A program made the translations under genes and the position numbers. 64,000 nucleotides of DNA from Streptomyces sp. CG1. GTDB taxonomy: Bacteria; Actinomycetota; Actinomycetes; Streptomycetales; Streptomycetaceae. This document shows, in pieces, positions 48,176-56,631 of this stretch. The stretch is taken from assembly GCF_041080625.1 (NCBI RefSeq), contig NZ_CP163518.1:3410001-3474000 (forward strand). Direction: 5' to 3'. Below the pieces are notes generated by a model that was not told the origin of the DNA, made no database searches, and was given only the letters and a program-made list of their open reading frames with translations. Numbering within the stretch: position 1 is the stretch's first letter; every line of letters starts with the position of its first letter.

Positions 48176-48844
48176 TTACGCCCCCATCTCCCACATGAGC
48201 AGTTCCACCGACGTCCCACCCACCGCCTCCAGCCCCTCCGGGTTCGTAAGACGGGCTGAATCGCCTGGTCCGAGCCTTTCCCCTGCCAGCACGGCCTCCC
48301 CCCGCACCACGTGCACATACACGTACGCCGCGTCCGGCACAGCCGTTCGCTCCCCCGCCACCAGGCGGCGAACGTGGAGCATCGCGCCTGCTGCCGGTAC
48401 CGCGTACGGCGTGGAGTCGGCGATGCCGGGAACGATCTCGTACGACGGCACCCCGCCGGGGTCCCGTGGGGCCAGCCACATCTGGATGAAGGTGAGCGGC
48501 GACGAGCCGTCGTTGCGCTCCACGTGGCGGACGCCCGCCGCCGAGCTGAGGCGCTGGACGTCGCCGGGGCGCACCCTTGTCTCATGGCCCGTGGAATCGC
48601 GGTGGGTCAGCTCGCCCTCGACCACCCAGGTGACGATCTCGGTGTGGCTGTGCGGGTGTTCGTCGAAACCGGCGCCGGGCGCGAGCCGCTCCTCGTTGCA
48701 GGCGATCACCGCACCGAAGCGCAGATTGCCGGGGTCGTAGTGCGGGCCGAAGGAGAAGGCATGCCAGGACTCGATTCCGGCCTCGGGGTCGCCCCCGGGG
48801 TAGCGCTCACCGGCGCGCCGTACGTCCGTCACGCGCACCACCGT
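48176..48844 (-). CDS. Pirin-family bicupin protein
   Basis: A 222-residue bicupin. GIESWHAFSFGPHYDPGNLRFGAVIACNEERLAPGAGFDEHPHSHTEIVTWVVEGELTHRDSTGHE gives the N-terminal cupin with the pirin metal ligands (H-x-H-x-H in EHPHSHTE, and a later His in AGVRHVERNDG). The C-terminal cupin begins near GAMLHVRRL. Bacterial pirins act as quercetinase-like enzymes or as pyruvate dehydrogenase regulators; note that aceE is 8 kb away. The start is uncertain because GTGs at 48859, 48844, 48841 and 48835 are all in frame with no ribosome site. Confidence 0.85.
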   Translation of the reverse strand, partial: TVVRVTDVRRAGERYPGGDPEAGIESWHAFSFGPHYDPGNLRFGAVIACNEERLAPGAGFDEHPHSHTEIVTWVVEGELTHRDSTGHETRVRPGDVQRLSSAAGVRHVERNDGSSPLTFIQMWLAPRDPGGVPSYEIVPGIADSTPYAVPAAGAMLHVRRLVAGERTAVPDAAYVYVHVVRGEAVLAGERLGPGDSARLTNPEGLEAVGGTSVELLMWEMGA

Positions 48845-48925
48845 AGACCCGCGGGACACCGCGCGGCCCCCTCACCCCTGACCCGGCGGCGCACGTCGGC
48901 GTCCGGATAAGGCAGTCTTGTCCCC

Positions 48926-50143
48926 GTGCCCGAACCCGAATCCCGCAGCAGCGAGCCGCACGCCGGTCACCACGCACACGACGTCCACGCGCACGCCGCG
49001 ACCCTGAAGCGGCTGGAGAAGTCCTCCGGGTCCCTCGCCGCGCAGGCCATCGCGCGCATGGACGAGACCCTGCCGTGGTACCGGGCCATGCCCCCGGAGA
49101 ACCGCTCCTGGATCGGGCTCGTGGCCCAGGCGGGTATCGCGGCCTTCACCGAGTGGTTCCGGCACCCGGACGCCCCGCAGGCGATCTCCACCGATGTGTT
49201 CGGGACCGCGCCGCGCGAGCTGACCCGGGCCATCACGCTGCGGCAGACCGTGGAGATGGTGCGGACCACCATCGAGGTCATGGAGAGCGCCATCGACGAG
49301 GTGGCCGCTCCCGGTGACGAGGGTGTGCTGCGTGAGGCGCTGCTCGTCTACGCCCGGGAGATCGCCTTCGCCACCGCGCAGGTGTACGCCCAGGCCGCCG
49401 AGGCACGCGGTGCCTGGGACGCGCGGCTGGAGTCCCTCGTCGTGAACGCCGTGCTGAGCGGGGAAGCGGACGAAGGAGCCGTCAGCCGGGCCGCCGCCCT
49501 CGGATGGAACTCGCCCGAGCATGTGTGTGTCGTGCTCGGGACCGCGCCCGACGGGGACAGTGAGCTGACCGTCGAGGCCATTCGGCGGGCCTCCCGGCAT
49601 GCCAAGCTGCAGGTGCTCACCGGGGTGCTCGGGGACCGGCTCGTCGTCATCGCGGGGGGCAGTTCCAATCCGCTCGCCGTCGCCAAGTCGCTGATCGGGC
49701 CCTTTGCCGCCGGGCCGGTGGTCGCGGGGCCCGTCGTACCGGATCTGCTGGCCGCCACGCGGTCCGCGCAGGCCGCCGCCGCGGGTCTGAAGGCGTGTTC
49801 CGCCTGGCAGGACGCGCCGCGGCCGGTGCTGGCGGACGATCTGCTGCCGGAGCGCGCGATCGCGGGCGATCCGAGCGCCCGCGAGCAACTGGTGGAGGAG
49901 ATCTACAGACCGCTGGAGGAGGCGGGCTCGGCGCTCCTCGAGACCCTGAGTGTCTACCTCGAGCAGGCGAGCAGCCTGGAAGGCGCCGCCCGGATGCTCT
50001 TCGTTCACCCGAACACCGTGCGCTACCGGCTCCGACGTGTGACTGACGTCACCGGCTGGTCGCCATCGGATGTACGATCCGCGTTCACACTGCGGATCGC
50101 GCTCATCCTCGGGCGTCTGGCCGACGGCGAGGCCCCGGCATAG
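48926..50143 (+). CDS. fasR: FasR, PucR-type activator of fatty-acid synthesis genes
   Basis: A 405-residue regulator. The C-terminal PucR helix-turn-helix (LETLSVYLEQASSLEGAARMLFVHPNTVRYRLRRVTDVTG, about 340-380) binds DNA; the N-terminal part is a sensory domain (RQTVEMVRTTIEVMESAIDEV, LVYAREIAFATAQVYAQAAEARGAWDARLES). FasR of S. coelicolor activates fabDHPF directly. It is upstream of fabD, 83 bases apart, with an inverted repeat TTTTGT-N9-ACAAAA in the gap. Start GTG 48926; the leader is His-rich. Confidence 0.92.
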   Translation: MPEPESRSSEPHAGHHAHDVHAHAATLKRLEKSSGSLAAQAIARMDETLPWYRAMPPENRSWIGLVAQAGIAAFTEWFRHPDAPQAISTDVFGTAPRELTRAITLRQTVEMVRTTIEVMESAIDEVAAPGDEGVLREALLVYAREIAFATAQVYAQAAEARGAWDARLESLVVNAVLSGEADEGAVSRAAALGWNSPEHVCVVLGTAPDGDSELTVEAIRRASRHAKLQVLTGVLGDRLVVIAGGSSNPLAVAKSLIGPFAAGPVVAGPVVPDLLAATRSAQAAAAGLKACSAWQDAPRPVLADDLLPERAIAGDPSAREQLVEEIYRPLEEAGSALLETLSVYLEQASSLEGAARMLFVHPNTVRYRLRRVTDVTGWSPSDVRSAFTLRIALILGRLADGEAPA

Positions 50144-50145
50144 GG

Positions 50146-50166
50146 TTTTGTCGGGGGCCCACAAAA
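50146..50166 (+). promoter_or_regulatory. Inverted repeat upstream of fabD, candidate FasR site
   Basis: TTTTGT-N9-ACAAAA starts 2 bases after the fasR stop and ends 60 bases before fabD; flanking GGG and GCCC extend the symmetry. In S. coelicolor FasR is known to bind this promoter. Confidence 0.7.
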
Positions 50167-50226
50167 GCCCTTCGTGTTCTTCGTCCCTGTCCTCACGGGC
50201 GGCCATGGCCGTCCCCAAGAGAGAGT

Positions 50227-51165
50227 GTGAGAGTGCTCGTACTCGTCGCTCCCGGCCAGGGCGCCCAGACGCCCGGCTTCCTGACCCCCTGGCTGGATCT
50301 GCCCGGTGTCCAGGACCGTCTGCGTGACTGGTCCGCTGTCCTCGATCTAGACCTGCTGCACTACGGCACGAACGCCGACGCGGACGAGATCCGTGACACC
50401 GCGATCGCCCAGCCGCTGCTGGTCGCCGCCGGTCTCCTGTCCGGCGCGGCACTCGGTGACATCTCTGAGATCGCGCCGGCCGCGGTCGCCGGTCACAGCG
50501 TCGGCGAGATCACCGCCGCCGCCTTCGCGGGCGTCCTGGACGACGAGGACGCCCTCCGCCTGGTCCGCAGGCGCGGGCTGGCGATGGCCGAGGCCGCCGC
50601 GATCACCGAGACGGGCATGTCGGCGCTGCTCGGCGGCGACCCCGAGACCTCCGTGGCGCATCTGGAGAAGCTGGGCCTGACCCCGGCGAACATCAACGGC
50701 GCGGGCCAGATCGTCGCCGCGGGCACGCTGGAGCAGCTCGCCGCGCTGAACGAGGACAAGCCCGAGGGCGTCCGCAAGGTCGTCGCGCTGAAGGTCGCCG
50801 GCGCCTTCCACACCCGTCACATGGCTCCCGCCGTCGAGACGCTGGCCAAGGCCGCCGCGGAGCTGACGCCCGCCGACCCCACGGTCCGTTACGTCTCCAA
50901 CAAGGACGGCCAGGCCGTCGCGACCGGCGCCGAGGTCCTGGAGCGGCTGGTCGGCCAGGTCGCCAACCCGGTGCGCTGGGACCTGTGCATGGAGACGTTC
51001 AAGGAGCTGGGCGTCACCGCGCTCATCGAGGTGTGCCCGGGCGGCACGCTGACCGGCCTGGCCAAGCGGGCGCTGCCCGGCGTCAAGACGCTGGCCCTGA
51101 AGACCCCCGACGATCTCGACGCGGCCCGTGAGCTCATCTCCGAGCACGCCGGCGCCGGCGCCTAA
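50227..51165 (+). CDS. fabD: Malonyl-CoA:ACP malonyltransferase
   Basis: A 312-residue enzyme moving malonyl from CoA to ACP. The active-site motif is AGHSVGEITAAAFAG (Ser about 91), the substrate Arg is in RRRGLAMAEAA and the catalytic His is in GAFHTRHMAPA (about 197). VLVLVAPGQGAQTPGF is the conserved N-terminus. Start GTG 50227 with AAGAGAG before it. First gene of the fab operon: fabH begins 10 bases after. Confidence 0.96.
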   Translation: MRVLVLVAPGQGAQTPGFLTPWLDLPGVQDRLRDWSAVLDLDLLHYGTNADADEIRDTAIAQPLLVAAGLLSGAALGDISEIAPAAVAGHSVGEITAAAFAGVLDDEDALRLVRRRGLAMAEAAAITETGMSALLGGDPETSVAHLEKLGLTPANINGAGQIVAAGTLEQLAALNEDKPEGVRKVVALKVAGAFHTRHMAPAVETLAKAAAELTPADPTVRYVSNKDGQAVATGAEVLERLVGQVANPVRWDLCMETFKELGVTALIEVCPGGTLTGLAKRALPGVKTLALKTPDDLDAARELISEHAGAGA

Positions 51166-51175
51166 GGAGCCGTAG

Positions 51176-52207
51176 ATGGCGAAGATCAAGCCCAGCAAGG
51201 GCGCCCCGTATGCGCGCATCCTCGGCGTCGGCGGCTACCGGCCGACCCGGGTGGTGCCCAACGAGGTGATCCTCGAGAAGATCGACTCGTCCGACGAGTG
51301 GATCCGCTCGCGCTCCGGCATCGAGACCCGGCACTGGGCCGGTCCCGAGGAGACCGTAGCCGCGATGTCCATCGAGGCCGCCGGCAAGGCGATCGCGGAC
51401 GCCGGTATCGGAGCCGAGCGGATCGGCGCGGTCGTCGTCTCGACCGTGTCGCACTTCAGCCAGACCCCGGCCGTCGCCACCGAGATCGCCGACAAGCTGG
51501 GCACCGACAAGGCCGCCGCCTTCGACATCTCGGCCGGCTGCGCGGGCTTCGGCTACGGCCTCACCCTCGCCAAGGGCATGGTGGTGGAAGGTTCCGCCGA
51601 GTACGTGCTCGTCATCGGCGTGGAGCGGCTCAGCGACCTGACCGACCTGGAGGACCGGGCCACGGCCTTCCTGTTCGGCGACGGCGCCGGCGCGGTCGTC
51701 GTCGGTCCCTCGCAGGAGCCGGCCATCGGCCCGACCGTGTGGGGCTCCGAGGGCGACAAGGCAGAGACGATCAAGCAGACCGTCCCCTGGGACCGGTTCC
51801 GGATCGGTGACCTCGGCGCACTGCCGGTGGACAGCGAGGGCAACGTCAAGTTCCCCGCCATCACGCAGGAAGGCCAGGCGGTGTTCCGCTGGGCCGTGTA
51901 CGAGATGGCGAAGGTCGCCCAGCAGGCGCTGGACGCGGCCGGGATCAGCGCGGACGAGCTCGACGTCTTCATCCCGCACCAGGCCAATGTGCGGATCATC
52001 GACTCGATGGTGAAGACTCTCAAACTGCCGGAGCATGTCACGGTCGCCCGGGACATCCGCACCACCGGCAACACCTCGGCCGCCTCGATTCCGCTCGCGA
52101 TGGAGCGGCTCCTGGCGACCGGGGAGGCGAAGAGCGGTGACACCGCGCTCGTCATCGGATTCGGGGCGGGTCTCGTCTACGCCGCCACGGTCGTTACCCT
52201 CCCCTAG
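51176..52207 (+). CDS. fabH: 3-oxoacyl-ACP synthase III (initiating KAS III)
   Basis: A 343-residue condensing enzyme that starts fatty-acid synthesis from acyl-CoA and malonyl-ACP. Catalytic Cys is in FDISAGCAGFGYGLTLA (about 122), His in FIPHQANVRII (about 266) and Asn in TTGNTSAASIPLAM (about 296). The initial residues ARILGVGGYRPTRVVPNEV are typical. In Streptomyces it uses branched primers, giving iso/anteiso fatty acids. ATG 51176 follows AGGAG. Second gene of the operon. Confidence 0.96.
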   Translation: MAKIKPSKGAPYARILGVGGYRPTRVVPNEVILEKIDSSDEWIRSRSGIETRHWAGPEETVAAMSIEAAGKAIADAGIGAERIGAVVVSTVSHFSQTPAVATEIADKLGTDKAAAFDISAGCAGFGYGLTLAKGMVVEGSAEYVLVIGVERLSDLTDLEDRATAFLFGDGAGAVVVGPSQEPAIGPTVWGSEGDKAETIKQTVPWDRFRIGDLGALPVDSEGNVKFPAITQEGQAVFRWAVYEMAKVAQQALDAAGISADELDVFIPHQANVRIIDSMVKTLKLPEHVTVARDIRTTGNTSAASIPLAMERLLATGEAKSGDTALVIGFGAGLVYAATVVTLP

Positions 52208-52304
52208 GCACTCCGTGCCGGATCTTGTGATCGGGCACGGCAGCAATCGCCACAAACCGCCTGAACACCGAATACATCAAAGAAATCGAAGAAGGAGCGC
52301 CAAC

Positions 52305-52553
52305 ATGGCCGCCACTCAGGAAGAGATCGTCAAGGGTCTCGCCGAGATCGTGAACGAGATCGCTGGCATCCCGGTTGAGGACGTCCAGTTGGACAAGTCC
52401 TTCACCGACGACCTGGACGTCGACTCGCTGTCCATGGTCGAGGTCGTCGTCGCCGCCGAGGAGCGCTTCGACGTGAAGATCCCGGACGAGGACGTCAAGA
52501 ACCTCAAGACCGTGGGCGACGCGACCAAGTACATCCTCGACCACCAGGCCTGA
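52305..52553 (+). CDS. acpP: Acyl carrier protein
   Basis: An 82-residue acidic helical protein that carries growing acyl chains on a 4'-phosphopantetheine arm. The attachment site is DDLDVDSLSMVEVV (Ser about 41). Length and the KIPDEDVKNLKTVGDATKYI helix are standard for fatty-acid ACPs. GAAGGAG precedes ATG 52305 by about 7 bases, a strong ribosome site befitting a highly expressed protein. Third gene of the operon, 97 bases after fabH. Confidence 0.97.
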   Translation: MAATQEEIVKGLAEIVNEIAGIPVEDVQLDKSFTDDLDVDSLSMVEVVVAAEERFDVKIPDEDVKNLKTVGDATKYILDHQA

Positions 52554-52584
52554 GCCACCCCTTAGGCCCCAGGTTGCAAGGCCC

Positions 52585-52602
52585 CGCCACCCGGCGGTGG
52601 CG
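52585..52602 (+). terminator. Hairpin between acpP and fabF (possible attenuator)
   Basis: CGCCACC-cggc-GGTGGCG, a perfect 7-bp stem in the 85-base gap. ACP is needed in large excess, so partial termination here would set the ratio. Confidence 0.5.
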
Positions 52603-52638
52603 CCGTAGAATCCCGTATCCGTTGGAGAAAGAATTCCC

Positions 52639-53910
52639 GTGAGCCCGACCAATCGCACCGTGGTCGTCACCGGTATCGGCGCAACCACACCGCTGGGTGG
52701 CGACGCAGCCTCGACCTGGGAGGCCCTGATCGCCGGCAAGTCCGGTGTCAAGCCTCTGCAGCAGGACTGGGCGGCCGAGCAGGCCGTCAAGATCGCGGCC
52801 CCCATCGCCGTGGAGCCCACCGAGGTCATCCCACGGCCGCAGGCCCGCAGGCTGGACCGTTCCGCGCAGTTCGCGCTGATCGCCGCTCAGGAGGCCTGGA
52901 GGGACGCGGGCTTCACCGACAAGGCCGGCGAGGACGGCAACGTCGACCCGGACCGGCTCGGTGCCGTCATCGCCTCCGGCATCGGCGGCGTGACGACTCT
53001 GCTCGACCAGTACGACGTGCTCAGGGAGAAGGGCGTACGCCGCGTCTCCCCGCACACCGTCCCCATGCTGATGCCGAACGGCCCCTCGGCCAACGTGGGC
53101 CTGCTCGTGGGCGCCCGCGCGGGCGTGCACACGCCGGTCTCCGCCTGCGCCTCGGGCGCCGAGGCCATCGGCTACGCCATCGAGATGATCCGCACCGGCC
53201 GCGCCGACGTCGTCGTCGCCGGCGGTACGGAGGCCGCCATCCACCCGCTGCCCATCGCCGCGTTCGGCAACATGATGGCGATGTCCAAGAACAACGAGAA
53301 CCCGCAGGGTGCCTCGCGTCCCTACGACGTCGACCGCGACGGCTTCGTCCTCGGCGAGGGCGCGGGCGTGATCGTCCTGGAGTCCGCCGAGCACGCGGCC
53401 AGGCGCGGTGCGCGCGTCTACGCCGAGGCGGTCGGGCAGGGCGTCTCCGCCGACAGCCACGACATCGTGCAGCCGGAGCCGGAGGGCCGCGGCATCTCGC
53501 ACGCGCTGCAGAACCTGATGGACAACAACGACCTGGACCCGGCCGAGATCGTGCACGTCAACGCGCACGCCACCTCGACGCCGGCCGGTGACATCGCCGA
53601 GCTGAAGGCGCTGCGGAAGGTGTTCGGCGACGACGCGGACCACATGGCGGTCTCCGCGACCAAGTCGATGACCGGCCACCTCCTCGGTGGCGCGGGCGGC
53701 GTGGAGTCGGTCGCGACGGTGCTCGCGCTGTACCACCGGGTGGCGCCGCCGACGATCAACCTCGACAACATCGACCCCGAGGCGGAGGCCAACGCCGACG
53801 TCGTCCGGGGCGAGGCCCGGAAGCTGCCCGTCGAGGGCCGCATCGCCGCGCTGAACGACTCGTTCGGCTTCGGCGGGCACAACGTGGTGCTGGCGTTCCG
53901 CACCGTCTGA
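52639..53910 (+). CDS. fabF: 3-oxoacyl-ACP synthase II (KAS II)
   Basis: A 423-residue elongating condensing enzyme. Catalytic Cys is in TPVSACASGAEAIGYAIE (about 173), the two His residues are in NAHATSTPAGDIAE (about 313) and KSMTGHLLGGAGG (about 350). RTVVVTGIGATTPLGGD starts the fold. It is the last gene of the fab operon, ended by a hairpin with a T-run. Start GTG 52639 with GGAGAAAG upstream. Confidence 0.96.
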   Translation: MSPTNRTVVVTGIGATTPLGGDAASTWEALIAGKSGVKPLQQDWAAEQAVKIAAPIAVEPTEVIPRPQARRLDRSAQFALIAAQEAWRDAGFTDKAGEDGNVDPDRLGAVIASGIGGVTTLLDQYDVLREKGVRRVSPHTVPMLMPNGPSANVGLLVGARAGVHTPVSACASGAEAIGYAIEMIRTGRADVVVAGGTEAAIHPLPIAAFGNMMAMSKNNENPQGASRPYDVDRDGFVLGEGAGVIVLESAEHAARRGARVYAEAVGQGVSADSHDIVQPEPEGRGISHALQNLMDNNDLDPAEIVHVNAHATSTPAGDIAELKALRKVFGDDADHMAVSATKSMTGHLLGGAGGVESVATVLALYHRVAPPTINLDNIDPEAEANADVVRGEARKLPVEGRIAALNDSFGFGGHNVVLAFRTV

Positions 53911-53921
53911 GAACGTAGATG

Positions 53922-53950
53922 AGGGCCCCTGCCGACCGGCGGGGCCCTTT
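53922..53950 (+). terminator. Intrinsic terminator of the fab operon
   Basis: AGGGCCCC-t-GCC / GGC-GGGGCCCT with a 4-base loop and a short T tail (TTT), 12 bases after fabF. Confidence 0.8.
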
Positions 53951-53982
53951 CTCGTACCCGGATACGCAGAGGCTGCGGAACC

Positions 53983-54477
53983 TCACACCACCTGGTGCAG
54001 CCAGCGGACCGGTGCGCCCTCGCCCGCGTACCTGAAAGGCTCCAGTTCGTCGTCCCACGGCTTGCCCAGGAGCTTGGCGATCTCCGCTTCCAGGTCGGTC
54101 TCCTCGCGCTGAGCGCGGGTCAGGGCCGCCCGGAGGCGGTCCTCGGGGATCAGGATGTCGCCGTGGATGCCGGTGACGGCGTGGAAGATGCCGAGGTCGG
54201 GGGTGCAGCTGTAGCGCTCGCCCTCGGCGGTCGGGCAGGGCTCGGCGGTGACCTCGAAGCGCAGGAGGTGCCAGCCGCGCAGCGCTGAGGCCAGCTTTGA
54301 GGCCGTACCGACCTGGCCCTGCCAGGAGAACTCGGAGCGCCAGGTGCCGGGGGCCGCGGGCTGCCGGATCCAGTCGAGGCTGACCCGCGTGCCGAGCACC
54401 CCGGCGACGGCCCACTCGACGTGCGGGCACAGCGCGCGCGGCGCGGAGTGCACGTACAGAACTCCACGTGTCGTCAC
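53983..54477 (-). CDS. DUF3145 family protein
   Basis: A 164-residue actinobacterial protein of unknown function. The family block runs from TTRGVLYVHSAPRALCPHVEWAVAGVLG through SLDWIRQPAAPGTWRSEFSWQG to GEGAPVRWLHQVV. Several invariant Trp and His residues are present but no catalytic motif is evident. GTG 54477 follows GGAGG at 6 bases. It is convergent with fabF across a terminator. Confidence 0.86.
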   Translation of the reverse strand: MTTRGVLYVHSAPRALCPHVEWAVAGVLGTRVSLDWIRQPAAPGTWRSEFSWQGQVGTASKLASALRGWHLLRFEVTAEPCPTAEGERYSCTPDLGIFHAVTGIHGDILIPEDRLRAALTRAQREETDLEAEIAKLLGKPWDDELEPFRYAGEGAPVRWLHQVV

Positions 54478-54743
54478 CGGAACCTCCGGGCAGAGCGGGA
54501 CATCTTGCGGACTGGCTGGGCGGCTGTGGCGCGACGGCCGCGTTGATGGCGAGGCTACCCTGCGGCGGTGCAAGGAGTGTGACGTACCGTCGGTCCCGCT
54601 GCCAGGAAACCTCTGCCATTCACCCAGGGGGACGCTTGTACGGGGGTGGTCCGTTCCAAGGCGCCCGGTCGGGAACCCTCGCACGTTGTTATGGGAGGGA
54701 GCACCCGGAACACCGGATTCGACGACGAGGGGATCACCAGGGG

Positions 54744-55631
54744 ATGCGGAAGCGAAGCAGCCGTGGGCGGGGCGCTCTCGCCGTCGTGGCGGCCGCCGTG
54801 CTGGGCCTGGCCGGCTGCGACGCCGGGAGTTCACCCGCGCCCAAGGGCGCCAAGGACCGTGCCTCCAGACCCGCGCCGCTGTGGAACCGCAGCCCGGCCT
54901 CGATCGCCGCGGTCGGCGACTCCATCACGCGTGGCTTCGACGCGTGCACGGTGCTGTCGGACTGCCCCGAGGTGTCGTGGGCGACGGGCAGTGACGCGAA
55001 GGTCGACAGCCTGGCGGTGCGGCTGCTCGGGGTCGCGGGCGCGGCGGAGCGCAGCTGGAACTACGCGGAGACCGGCGCCCGGGTGGCGGACCTGCCGGAT
55101 CAGATGTCCCAGGCGGCGGCGCGCGACCCCGAGTTGGTGACGGTGATGGTGGGCGCGAACGACGCCTGCCGGTCCTCGGCGCGGGCGATGACCTCGGTGA
55201 GCGACTTCCGCGCGGACTTCGAGGAGGCGCTGCGCACGCTGCGTGAGACGCGGCCGAAGACGCAGGTGTACGTGGCGAGCGTGCCGAACCTGAAGCGGCT
55301 GTGGTCCGAGGGGCGGACCAATCCGCTGGGCAAGCAGGTGTGGAAGCTCGGCATCTGCCCGTCGATGCTGTCCGACGCGGACAATCTGACCAGCGCGGCC
55401 GTGGTCCGCCGGGACCGGGTGCAGCAGCGGGTGATGGAGTACAACAAGGTGCTGAAGGAGGTCTGCGCCAAGGACCGCCGCTGCCGCTTCGACGGAGGCG
55501 CGGTCTACGACTACCGCTTCGGCACGGACCAGCTCAGCCACTGGGACTGGTTCCATCCCAGCAAGGACGGCCAGGCCCGGCTGGCGGCGATCGCGTACCG
55601 GACGATCACCGCGGCCAATCCGGTCGCGTAG
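54744..55631 (+). CDS. SGNH/GDSL-hydrolase lipoprotein
   Basis: A 295-residue exported esterase-like protein. Signal peptide with lipobox: RGALAVVAAAVLGLAGCDAGSS (Cys about 25). SGNH blocks: I AAVGDSITRGF (Ser), III VTVMVGANDACRSS (Asn), V HWDWFHPSKDGQARLA (Asp-x-x-His). Substrate may be a wall or lipid ester. ATG 54744. A 266-base gap upstream contains its promoter, with GGGAAC and CGTTG elements of possible extracytoplasmic sigma type. The galM-type gene follows 25 bases later. Confidence 0.87.
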   Translation: MRKRSSRGRGALAVVAAAVLGLAGCDAGSSPAPKGAKDRASRPAPLWNRSPASIAAVGDSITRGFDACTVLSDCPEVSWATGSDAKVDSLAVRLLGVAGAAERSWNYAETGARVADLPDQMSQAAARDPELVTVMVGANDACRSSARAMTSVSDFRADFEEALRTLRETRPKTQVYVASVPNLKRLWSEGRTNPLGKQVWKLGICPSMLSDADNLTSAAVVRRDRVQQRVMEYNKVLKEVCAKDRRCRFDGGAVYDYRFGTDQLSHWDWFHPSKDGQARLAAIAYRTITAANPVA

Positions 55632-55656
55632 GAACCGATCACCTACTGTTTTACAC

Positions 55657-56631
55657 ATGAGCGAACTTTTCGGCACACTTTCCGACGGCACCGAGGTCCA
55701 TCGCTGGACGCTGGAGCGCGCCGGGACGCGGGTGGAGGTCCTGACGTACGGCGGGATCGTGCGGTCGGTGCGGGTGCCGGACCGGGAGGGCCGCACGGCC
55801 GACGTGGTGCTGGGCTTCGCCGGCTTGGAGGGCTATCTCGCGCACCCGGAACCGTACTTCGGCGCCCTGGTCGGCCGGTACGCCAACCGGATCGCGCACG
55901 CCCGCTTCCCGCTGGACGGCGCGGTCTACGCCCTGGAGCCGAACAGCGGCCCGAACTCCCTGCACGGCGGCGGGCGCGGTTTCGACAAGCGGGTGTGGGA
56001 GGCGAAGCCCGCCGGGCAGCACGGGGTGCGGCTGCACCGGGTGAGCCCGCACGGGGAGGAGGGCTTCCCGGGCCGGGTCGAGGTGTCGGCGACGTACTCG
56101 CTGGACGCGTCCGGAGCGCTGCGGATCGCCTACGAGGCGGTCACGGACGCGCCGACGGTGATCAACCTCACCAACCACAGCTACTTCAACCTGGCCGGCT
56201 CGGGCCATGCGGGCGGGCACGAACTGCGGCTCGCCGCCTCCCGTTTCACCCCGGTCGACGCGGACCTGATTCCGACGGGCGTCCTGGCGGACGTGACCGG
56301 CTCCCGGTTCGACTTCCGCACCTCCCGCAAGGTCGGCTCGGGCTACGACCACAACTTCGTCCTGGACAAGGGCGCGACCGCCGCCCCGCAGGAGGTCGCC
56401 GAACTCCACGACCCGGCCTCCGGGCGAACCCTGACGGTGTCGACGACCGAGCCGGGCCTCCAGCTCTACACGGCCGACCACCTGACGGAGCCCTTCGCCC
56501 CGGTCGACGGCATCGCCCTGGAGACCCAGCACTTCCCGGATTCGCCGAACCATCCGGACTTCCCGGGGACGGAGCTGAGGCCGGGTCGGGTCTTCCGCTC
56601 GGAGACGGTGTACGGGTTCGGGGTCCGTTAG
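55657..56631 (+). CDS. galM: Aldose 1-epimerase (mutarotase)
   Basis: A 324-residue beta-sandwich enzyme interconverting sugar anomers. Markers: YGGIVRSVRVPDREG, GALVGRYANRIAHARFPLDG (Asn-Arg of the active site), SLHGGGRGFDKRVW (first catalytic His region), INLTNHSYFNLAG (His), and LETQHFPDSPNHPDFPGTEL (catalytic Glu late). No ribosome site is seen; TACTGT lies 9 bases before the ATG, so it may also be leaderless. It overlaps the convergent gene by 4 bases. Confidence 0.9.
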   Translation: MSELFGTLSDGTEVHRWTLERAGTRVEVLTYGGIVRSVRVPDREGRTADVVLGFAGLEGYLAHPEPYFGALVGRYANRIAHARFPLDGAVYALEPNSGPNSLHGGGRGFDKRVWEAKPAGQHGVRLHRVSPHGEEGFPGRVEVSATYSLDASGALRIAYEAVTDAPTVINLTNHSYFNLAGSGHAGGHELRLAASRFTPVDADLIPTGVLADVTGSRFDFRTSRKVGSGYDHNFVLDKGATAAPQEVAELHDPASGRTLTVSTTEPGLQLYTADHLTEPFAPVDGIALETQHFPDSPNHPDFPGTELRPGRVFRSETVYGFGVR

